The translations under genes and the position numbers were made by a program. A model generated the notes under the pieces. That model worked only from the letters and a program-made list of their open reading frames with translations. It was not told the DNA's origin and made no database searches. From Saturnia japonica (lineage: Eukaryota > Arthropoda > Insecta > Lepidoptera > Saturniidae): 64,000 bases of DNA. The stretch covers positions 17,298,001-17,362,000 of the forward strand of contig CM065309.1 in the NCBI GenBank assembly GCA_033032175.1, written 5' to 3'. Of the stretch, positions 38,701-50,700 are shown piece after piece. Each line of letters begins with the position of its first letter. Position 1 is the first letter of the stretch.

Positions 38701-41700
38701 TTGTTTCGCTAAGGATGTTTTCCTTCACCGCCAACCTATAGTGCTCTTAAAGAAACATTCGTTGCTAAATGAGGCAATGATGTCTTAGTGGTAAGCTTGT
38801 GCTTTATGATAGAACTTCAATGATTTTGAGGAGTTCCCTGGTGTATCTTCGATGTCGAAGGTCCAATGCCCATGAAATTAAATGGGACTACCCTTGAGGT
38901 TTCCCCTTTTCAACGAAAAAAGAATTAACTAAGTCAATTCATAAACAAAGAAGTTATACCTGAATGTTATCCATAAAAAAAAATACAATCTAATTTAGAG
39001 CCTCCTCCTTTTTTTGAAGTCAGTTAATAAAAATGGAGGTGATATCACAGCTTCGCCTCCTTAGCTCTTCAGGTTAGGTTAGGTTAGTAGACCATCCTTA
39101 AGTAGAAAATCTGACACCAAAAATAATTTCGGTGTATAGCCGTACTGCCGTACAGAGAGTCAGCTTTATTTCTTTAGCATGTACTTTTTGTACTGGCTTG
39201 GCAAAACTACTGCAGAGTTTCCAACGGCTGTTATCTCTCTCATAGCGGCCTGCAGAAGTCTTCACGCCACGTTGAAGGACCCGATAAGATGGCAATTATA
39301 AACCAAAAGTTTGGCATAAAATCTAACAGTACGATGTTACCGTTACGTTGTGATGTTACAGTATGTGTGTTTTGCTATTACCCTAGCTCTGTATCTTAGT
39401 TGGTCTCAAAAAAAATCTAAATCATAGGTCAGGAAATTTTAAAACTTAAGAAACTTAAAAATTAGGTAACCTATTTTTAAACTTTTCAAATAAATGAAAA
39501 GAGCTGCGGTCTCAGCTTCTCAGTAACATATTCAATAGATAAACATTATATCAGTTTATCTTATTATATTACGTGAGTTAATTGGTAATTAATTGATTAA
39601 TTAATTAATTTATTAATTTTATTAATTGGTTTCTTGAAAAGGGCTCCAACGATTTGGATGAAATTTTTTATTAGACAATGTTGGACATTCCAAGTTCATT
39701 TAGATAGGTGTTTTTCTTTTTTTTTTAAGATACCCAGCAAAGCTCGCCCTGATATTAAAATATAAAACACCGAGAATATATTTTTTTGTACGTATAAACT
39801 TACTAGTGCTATTGCCGAAAGTAAGCACTTATCAGCAGATCTAATTCTGCGTCTGCGGCAGTAACATACTTATCATCTAAATCGAGCATATAATATGTAC
39901 CAATAATAAAAAGACAAGTCGCAAATTAGATGGACATTCCACTTTCAACGATTTAGTTACATTGGCAATTCCAATTTTATGTTTAAGTTAAAAAGCACCG
40001 TGTATGATTGTCCCGATTGTCCGTGCAATGTAACCATGATATGTTTTGCATGGTAATCAGTATCAGTACTCTCATCGTCTACGTAATGTTCAGTAGCAAG
40101 ACGAAGGCGTTTACTTTCACTACCCGGAGACGACCTTGACTGAGCGTGACCGTCACTGCTCGAGTTTCGAACTTATGTATTGCTACAAATAGCAACAGTA
40201 TTTTCACAGCTCACAGTTCTACGTGTAGTTCTATGTACGTTCTATGTGTATGTAGTTTGTGTATGTTCGATTAAAATACATTTTAAAAATTGGTAATAAA
40301 AACCGCATACGTACCTTTTTATAGTTTTTCATAAATCATTAATATTCTAGCTTTACGATATTAATATAAAGAAGTACTAGAACTGAAATTTGTTAAATGA
40401 AATTAAAGATAAGGTGATACACATTCTTCAAGTCTTAGTTGGAGCCTTATGGGCTGAGTTACTGTTGCTATGTATGATGTATTACTCTATTAATACAGAT
40501 TTCTATAAATGTAATTGGATTATAAAGAGTTGTACGGCAAATCGCGAACTAATGTTTCTTTGCGTCTATGCATAAAGCTATAAAAGTAAAGGCAAATCTT
40601 GTTATGCAAATTTATAAACAACAAATATTTTATATCACACCACCACTGAAATCGACATATTGCGACCTATGAAGTAAAAGATCATAGGCGTCTCTATATT
40701 AGGAAGTTACCTTGTTAGCATTTCACAACACATAGGATATGATCAATTTCTATACTTTATTATCTTGTTTGTATGTAAATTATTATAAGGTACTTTCTGT
40801 TCTTTCTATCTTCAATAATAATTTGAAAAATACTCTTTCATACTGATAACATATAAACGCTTTATTTTGATCTTATTTAGATTTATAGTTATTGATTCAA
40901 CTATACAGTTAATTAAACCTTTCATCTTCTGGCAGAATAAATTAATAGAAATCGGACAAGCAGAGAGTAAACCTCGCACTCTGAGGGTTCCGAACTGATT
41001 ACATTACCTACTAACATTATTGTATAATCTTTTACATAAATATTGTCTATAGTTATAATATCTATCACAGTCTGTCTGTTATTGCGCTTAAAACTCAAGA
41101 TACAGTCGATAAATATTAATCATTGTTTTATAGATGTTTTTAATAAAAATGGTTTAGGCTATGTTTTGTAAAGTTATGTAACAAAACATAAGAAAAAACA
41201 AGTAATGATAATATAAAATCAACTCTGAAAAAAATCAATACCCTGATTCACTGAGTGCGGCTTTTAGACTTTTTTAAGAAGGGCTGAACCTGCTGTATAT
41301 TTTTTTTGTATTAACCAAGAAACTTGCTGTTTCTACAACAGTTTGATATCATAGTACCTATTCGGTATTGTATACCTTAAACTCCTTTTGAGCGAAAAAA
41401 TAAAACTTAATATATTTTTGTTACATTTTAATTTCACACTGGAATAGAAGTTCCTTATTTTTGGATTTATTCTAAGCTTTTGTTTAAAGATCTCTCTTAG
41501 TGCCTTTTATGACTGTAGATCTGCGGGAAGTACCCTATTATATTTAGGTTTTGATAATTGGCTCGTAAGCGTTATTTTAATTATGAAGTGTCGTATCTCA
41601 TTTACGCGTTAATCTAGAAAAAATATTTTTTACAGCAGCATGAGGCAATAGACTTTAGTATATGATATTAATTTCAAATTTATAGCTCAAGTCGCTTTCG

Positions 41701-44700
41701 AGAAAAGTTTCTTGATACACAGCCAGACAGACAGATGGACAACAAAGTGATCCTGTATGGATCCCGTTTTTTTTTTCATTATGAGTTACGGAACCCTAGA
41801 AATGAATATAGATGTAGTATTGGTTTTTTATCTTTGAACTCGAATCTTCTTTTTTCATTCATTCTTCTATTTTCACTGATTGATAACATAATCTATTAGA
41901 TATTATATCATGCAGTTATGATTCTAGTAAAGTCTGAATAGATATTGAGTGGATTATTGCGTAGGTACCTATTATCAAGTATCCGAAGTTGAATTTACAT
42001 TATAATTCTCACCTCTAAGTATAGACAATTTGATCTCATCTTGACACAGAGTGATGACACGTTCTATTTTTGTGGCGCCGTCGGAGGGTTTTTACATCTT
42101 TGTTCCTGAAATGAGAAAAATAATAATAATCAGAAATCAGCGCATTGGAAACCAATCATTAATCTGAGAAGTGAATTTTAGCTTTAATACAATTTACGTC
42201 TATCATATATGCATTAATTAGGTGAATGTAATCAATGTGTTCACTTTTTTAAGGCACACACCATATTGTTTGTTTTTTTTTATACTGTCGGAAATATGTG
42301 TAATTTTTACTGGTGTGAACTCTGGTTTGTGAACCAAATAAAAAAAAATGTCTCCAAAAAAGACTTCCTCTCGATACGAGTATGTCCATTAAAAATAACA
42401 TAATTATTAACTGTAAATATGACTTAGACACTTAAAAATATTGATAAATCTGAATAAGCTTCTAGTCGGTTACTCTTGATGGCTATGATGATTTCCGGTA
42501 ACATTTGTAAATGCCTTCTCCGAGCCTAAAATTTTTTTTTTTTTTTTTGTTGATTTATCCGGAATTTAAATATCCTAACGAGGTTATACCTCCGAATCTT
42601 GTCAATTTTTTGTTCCTTTTATCCCTAACAACATTCCACCAACATTTAATTAATACCAAAAACATATATTATCTATACTCTTGTATATAAAAGGCAATGT
42701 CCTGGCTGAGTCATCATCGCCTAACCTTAGTTAACTTAAACAAGAATCAATCTCCAAGGAGAAAAGCTAGCAACGAAATTTGTATGGGAAATAACAATTT
42801 ATTATTTATATTAAATGATAATCTAAATGGACGTTTTTTAAAATCTAACTCCTAACGCGATATAGGGGGCATCAAAATTCATATGGCCAGAAATATTTAT
42901 ATTTATAAAAACGTAAATCGGTGTTTTTGTAACTTCAACCCCTAACAGTGTAAGAAGGGATTGTAAAGTTTGTTTGGAAGTAATATTTTTCGGATGACAT
43001 TTATTCTGCGTGGCCTGTTCTAGAGAGTTCCAACAGCAGCCAAATAAACAACCATCGGTGTGTTACCTACACTAAAAAGTCTACTTCATTTAATTTTATC
43101 TTTCTGTCAGCAGTGTGGTGCACATAAAATAAGATCACTATAAAATTAATTGATATATATATATATATATATATATAAACATTAGACATACAAGAAATAA
43201 TTATAAATAAGAAACTTGTGCAAGTCTTACAATCTACGTAAGCAAAGCTGCGGGTGTAAATCTAGTCTACTCTTAAAGAACTACATTTACGTTTTACTAG
43301 TATGACTTCTAGAGTATATATTACTTATCAGACTAACAATGTATAAATAACCTATGCCTTTATGCATAATTGTAAATTGTTTTTCGATTTGATTTTACCA
43401 TTTAATAAATCTATAAACTAATAGAATAGGTACACATATTTATGAAATGTCGTAACGAAAATAATTCAGTTGGTGGCGAATCACATTTATACTGCAGATT
43501 GTGTCACAATGAAATTTCAACTCTTTTAAAAATGGTGTTTTTGTTTCTATGGCATGCGTAATGTTAATTGAACATTTAAAAAGTAATGTGAGTAGATAGG
43601 TGAAAGGCACTAAAACAAAAAATCATTTGAAATTGAATGATGTTATACGAGTATATATGTACCTATTCTTGAAATTTTTTATTTGAATAACATTAATATT
43701 GATTTTCAACAATTATTATTTGTATCATCATTATATAGTCAAAATATAGAGTTGAAACGATGATGCAGTTAAATGAGTATGTCATTTATTAAATTAACAA
43801 ATACATTGTATGAAATTTACCGAAAATCCAACAAACAGCAGCGGTTACTACCAAATAGCTTTTTTAGGCCATTCATTGTTTCAGCGTAAAACCCAAATAA
43901 ATACCGTTAATATATAGTATCTCTGTCACTTTTCAGAAAAGTCAGATAGAAATATATTGATAGTTTATTAAGCAGTTCTATAAAAACAACGTACGGGACA
44001 TTGTTATACTCAGGGTCAAAATCTTCAATCGTGCGTATGACCTCAACAGTTGAATGGATACGCACATTATAGGGCCAATTATTGAGACATTGTATACACA
44101 AGTAGGGCATAGTCAGTATAGCCTTTTTCTTGAAGAGCTTAGCAACCTATTAAGGAGCATAGGATTTCTTTGAATTAGATTTGAATAAATTATTGGTTTG
44201 GTATTTGGCATCATGTTAGAGAAGGAAAGAATTTATTTTATTTTATTTAAGCACGACAAAGTGTACGATACCTGTTGGTAAGCATAGTGCAATCCAACAA
44301 TTTCGACGGCTACCGAGGAATCGATCAACAAATCATCACCAGTTGTCGCTGTCATGACGGCCTATTCAAATGACTCTTCACGTTATGTTCGAAGGAATCC
44401 GTGTTGTAGGAAGGAAAGAGAGTTTAGCCGGAAGACAGTTCCACATCTTCACTGTACGGAAAAGATAATTATGACGAAGCAAACTGTTAACGATTTACTG
44501 GTTCACTTGGCCGTTTTCAATAACCTATCTATCAGTTGTTTCAGTTACTAAAAGTAGACAAATATAATCTTTTGTCCTTACTTTTTTTAAATAGCCTATC
44601 AATTGATAGTTTTTCGTATCTACATAATATATATCAATATATTATAGTTTGGATAGATAAGAGGGAAGTCGATATCTGTCTTCAGTTAAAGATAGTTATT

Positions 44701-47700
44701 GAAAATGGTCGTAAAGATGTTGTCCACCAGGATTACGGTATGACTTGGTAACAGTTTTGTAATATATAAACATTGAGATAATTTATCGTAAAATGCATAC
44801 GTCAAGGAACTAGGTATTGTTGTATTGGCCCACTTCGTTTACCTTCCAATTCTAACTATTAGAAATACTTTGAGTTATTACAAAAGTTCTTACAAAAATA
44901 CATAGTTAAGCAATAAACGGTTCCACATTAGCATCATATTAGGTCTAGGTCGAATTCATTTTGGAAGTTACTCATATATTGCTTCAGTTTGCATACTGAT
45001 TGATCAATATTTATTTTGATATCATATGAAATTATTCATAATATGCAATTAATGAAAACATTTTTGCTTATTAACGAAAAATTCGCGTTTATGGAAAATC
45101 ATATTTGCAGTTTTGTAGTTACGTATATTAAAATTCTAAGCTTTTTTTAAATTCATTATAGGTTTTAGCGTTTTGCCTACAATCTCACCTGGTTTTAAAC
45201 GAAGATATAGCCCAAGATGCGGTAGCATGCTAAACCTAGTGGGAGGACTGGCTCTCAAGTGCAGCCGCTAGAACACGTCTGGTGGTACACCGGTGGTAGC
45301 TAGTCAGGCTGGCATTAGAAAAAATTTACCACCATGCTATGGTTTCATCGAAAGCTCAGGCTTATTGCAGGGATTCGAACTCACCTCAATTGACGTGATG
45401 TCCGTACAAGCTACCATATAGCCATCATTGATTAATTTAGATATATTGACATTGATACAAAAACATTGTACAATTTTTTTTTGTGTATATTAAATGGATT
45501 GACATTGTAAGTTATGATGCGAAACAGAGATAAAAAGTCTATGAGGGCTATTTCTTTAGCATATATTTAATTACAAAATAAAATAAACGTTTTCGATGGT
45601 GAACTAACATTTGGGTATATTTAGTACATTTTCTATTACATAATGTTAACATATTTAAATATAAAAAAATAATTTAACTAGTTGGCCCGCAGACGTTATT
45701 CTACCCTTTCCAGTAATCAAACTCGACCAAAGTGCCACCTTTATCGCGTTTAGGAATAGTATAATAACCTATCTCGGATGTATGTGAGATTGATAAATTC
45801 CAACATTATTTAATCAATCAACATGAAAGTTGAGTATACCTTATTGTTTTTTCATAGGAAGGTTTATTAAGATAAATATTGTATTGCGATAGTTATAACG
45901 TTGGTTTAACATTTAGTTACTTTATGGAAGCTTAGATAAAGCTTAGTATTTTAGGACATCACGATATGTCTTAAGAAAACCCCAATTTGTATGTTTTATG
46001 TACATAATTTATTCTCTTATTAGGACTATCCATTTATTGAAACTATGATTCATTTTTCCACACTACCGCTGCGACGCTGGTTAGCTGAAAGGAAATGCCG
46101 TATGGCTGGCTCGCTCGAAATATACAATAAAGATTCGTTCATTTATAAATCACTCTTTAGGAATTCGTATAAAGTAGGAAAATATTTGTAGTATACATAT
46201 TTATGTAGATATAGTAACAATGGAAGTATTTAATGACATTATCTCTACGTTGAATCTCTAAATACATGTGAGTTTTTTATTTCATTAGCAGAAGAGTTAG
46301 TGGTGAGACGTAATGTTTTAAATTTGTAATTATAAGTCTTCGAAGTGATCAATTATTAAAGTCAAACAAAATCACTATATTGATAGAGATTATGAAACAC
46401 TAGCTGTGCACCACGGTTTCACCCGACTTAAATTTATTCGACTAACTTTCCACTGCGCCGCGCCGCGCTTCTGCCAGCGCACCTGTCTAGCTCTTTGTTC
46501 ACACTTCTCGTAGTTACTTACAGCGTTGCCAGATTGCTTGACATTCATGGTTACTGCTCCGCTCTCTAGAGTCGTAGCGTGAATATATAAAACTTATAAC
46601 TTTCTTCAATAAATAGGTTATACAATTCAAAAATAACTTTTCAAATCTCACTGATAGTTCCGAAGATTAACGCGTTCAAACAAAGAATCTCTTAAGTTTT
46701 ATAATATTGCTAATTAATATTATTGTTTTTAAATTCCAATCTAAATTTTGGCATAATTTATAGTGAATTTAAAAGGCGTAAATATATCCCGTGTTTCATT
46801 TGACTATTTGTGAATTTCATCAATTCTATTGCTGTGGAGCTAGGAGTGGATTTCCATAGCGCTTACCTACATATTAATATAAAAAACTTATTAAACATTT
46901 ATTTAAAAAACTGATATCATTTGGAAATTGCATCAAGTATTGCGATACTTACCGATCTCGTTAGAACCAATTTCTCAAGAGGCAGAGTTCAGATAAGTCT
47001 TATGTAACTTACCGGTTGACAGCTACATAGTTGCATGTTGAGAAATTAAGCATTTTAAAAGGTATTCAACATAAAATGACTTTATGTGGTTATTAAATTG
47101 GCATAGAAATAAGGAAGCAATAAAATGCTAATTAAGTGTGAGCGGCATGATTTTCTTAATTTATTATTATATATATTTTGCGGTTCCCGTAGGATTAAAT
47201 AAGAAATCAATTAAGCTTTAAGATCATAATAACAGTTTAAATTAGGAATGTGGCAACGCTATTTCTAAGTCAAGGCTCTCTTCAAAACAGCCGTTCTACG
47301 TGTTTTGTATTCCCTCACGACCACAGCTCACGACCTCACCGCTTCTGCGCATGACCGTCTTCTTTGTTAATATCATAGCTAAAAGTGTTTTTTTATTTAC
47401 TCAGGCCACTGGATATGGCTATACTATAGATATACTACATAAGGAGACTAATTTCATACTATATTCCTAATCTTCAAATATTGCTCTAACAAGTGGCTCC
47501 CTCGTTAGAACAGGCCAGGGAATTTTTGTGGCAACTTAAATTACATATTTTTACTTAAGAATATCACCAAGATTTCATAATATAGAGCCAAGTAACACTT
47601 GTTAATGAATTAAAATAAAACCACCAAATGACAAGATCAAGATTCCCCCTTAAAAATTATCGAGAGTTGCTAAACTTACAAAATTATGTCAACCAAAATA

Positions 47701-50700
47701 CATTATCAATATATTAAAACTAAACAAAAAAAAATTGTACCCTTTTTTAAGCGTATTGCGTGCACGGAAGACTGTGATATTTGACATGGTTAACGTTTAT
47801 ATGGGGAAGGAGTGCAGAAAGCTTAAGTTTATCTATAATATCTGTTACTAATATATTAAAATAAATAAATTAATATAGCGAATCCTAATCCGACCCGTGC
47901 CATTGAACTTAGACCCCCCCAAAATATTGACATTGTCACTTCCGTTGAGCAAGTGATGTAGATAACACTCATTGTTTAGGTTCATGAATACTGCAAATGT
48001 CAAAATGTCTATGTCTATGATCATCGACCTTAGGGCGATCGCTAGTTATATATATTAAGTCTTATTTCATAAGACTAAATTGTCATTAATTATTTATCAA
48101 CTATACAATCAAAACTACTAAAACTACAATTATTAAGATGTTTAATAGCTTTTTTAAACTCAGAACTAAGAGTGCCATTATGGCGGGTTTCACCCTTGGT
48201 ATATGGTAGTCATGCTCAATTATCGTATCCTACTACTAACTCGTATTTAAAACCAAAACAATAGGATAAATAGATTTAAAAACTAAGTACTTAAATAATA
48301 ATAAACTACCTCTTTAGCCTAGTGGTCGTAAGCGCGACTATTATGATCGAGGTCCTGGGTTCGATTCCCAGGTCGAGCAAAGTGTTATTAGGTTTTTCCT
48401 ATGAAATTCTCAGTAACAGCTCGGAGTTTGGCTTCGTGCCCGATTAATGCCAATAGGCTCGCCCCCTATTACATGGAACCTAAAAACATACTCGGCGATC
48501 TGTGGGTGTACGTTAGTACACCTCTGCCTAACCCTTCGGGGATACAGGCGTGATGGTATGTATCTCCTTGGGGAAGAGAGGATTAAAGTCGTCAACGCGC
48601 TAGTGATACCTCTGGTGCTACAAGTGTCTACATTCTCTGATAACCTATTACTATCAGGCGGACCGTACGCTTGTTTTCTACTTTAGTTAAATAAAAAAGA
48701 TATTATACAAATTTGAGCAAGTAAAAGACGAGTCTTTACTGTAAATGTAAAGCTTAGAACGATTAATCTCGAGCCACGTTGGTGTATTGAGTCACCACGG
48801 TAAAGTGGGTGTAACCTTGCTAAAACGCTCATACATGCTATATAAGGTATTGAGTAGGTTGCTCTCATGATTAAATTATTTGAATGTTATATTAGAAATT
48901 CAGATTTAAATTAATTTAAAAAGAAAAACTTTATAAAGGAAAACTAACTGACAGACTAACATATCAACGCAGAGCCCAAACTACTGTCATGGGGTTATGA
49001 CCGTGAAAATTTGCATGCGGGTTCTTTTTATATTGGATATGAGAGTGGAGGGTTTTAATTGAAGGATTTTTTGGAACTTCAACTCCTAAAGTGGTGAAAG
49101 AGGGGATGAAAGTTTGTATGAAAATCCGTCATTTTTGAAGATAGACCTATGAAAATTAGTGTTTAGAAATTTATTTAGAATGAGACATGACTCAATTACG
49201 ACGCGAGCGAAACTGCGGAAAAAGCGCTAGTTGCACATAAGTGTGCAATTGGAGGACTCAAAGAACCCCACTAACTAACAGTTGACTGGCAGTCTTTCGT
49301 CTGACCTCCCGTCCATTGTCAGCATAATCCACTTATTATGCCATTATGGCGGCAATGGTCGAGTATTGGATGTGTTAACTGTCCATGTTCACGCACCAGC
49401 AGAAGGCGATAGTCGGTAGTTCAATACTGCAATAGATTGTCAGTTCACACAGTGCACCGGTATCTGCAAGTATTTGATTTGGCCTTGAGGCTACTGACTG
49501 TCCTGCCGATACCTGTCGACTGAGACTCGTGGCCACACACTTGCAGGTCACTTAAGCCGTCAGTCCAAAACCTTAAAAGAAACTGTAAGTGTGTGGTCTA
49601 TTACGATTAACTGACAGGCTAATATCTGCCGGCCAACTGTTAGTCAGTAGGCTGTCTCTTTATATTAATTACGTTTATTTTTTAAATACTACTATGTATG
49701 TATATAAGGTAAAGTAAGCTAATGTAAATAAGGTAATTGTATGTATGTGTATGTATGTTAAGTATCGCATTCGCGTTGACGACACTTTTTAAAAACCTGT
49801 TCACTCCCCTCTTGAAGAACTGCATACTGTAGTCCCATGAGAAAGCCTCAATCTTTTTTTGCAAGGAAAAAAAACTTATTACTACACGTTATATGTAAAG
49901 TTATCATTGTTACGATCATGATATTTTAATTATGGAAGACAAAACCAGCTTCCTAATCATTTCCAAACCCTCCCCCTTTTAAAGCTACCTTAATTTTTTT
50001 TCAGTATCCGGATGTCTGCGAGCTTATTAAAAAAAAAAATCAATAAAAAAAATTTCACGTATTAATACAAAAAAATATTTTTTTGGGGTATATAGGTCAG
50101 TTTGTATGATAGTTGGGTTTGGGTATAAGTTTTACAAAAAGGGAAGTGGTAAGGGGAGTGGGAATGATAAGAAAGGAGATTTTGTCTATAACATGGCAAA
50201 TTTGAAATTTAGTAAACCCCTGACACAAGTATCCTATTCATTGAGCCCATTCCAGTGAGCCCAAATACGAAATATCTAATGTAAATTGGTGAGGAGTTCG
50301 GTATCCTACAGATTCCCGATGACGCTACAGCATCACGTCAAGGTTTTCCTAATATCCTTTAAACATAGAGTAATAAAGTCCGCTTATTGTAACACGCCGA
50401 GTTCATAATTCTATGCATTTAAATAACAGAATATCTCATCTCGACTCAATCAGACCTGTTTAAGATGCTCACATCTATTTATTAACTAGAATATCTTTCA
50501 CACAAAAACAAAAAACTAGATCAAAAGCGGTTCAGCCGTTTGTGAGCTACGATGGCACAGACAGACATACCGATACACAGATACACATGTTAAACTTATA
50601 ACACCCCTATTTTTGTGTCGGCCGTTAAAAATTGGTGTTTAAATACCTCATTAAAATATCGATAACGCAAGATCAGGCACATTGTATAACCGAATCCTGT

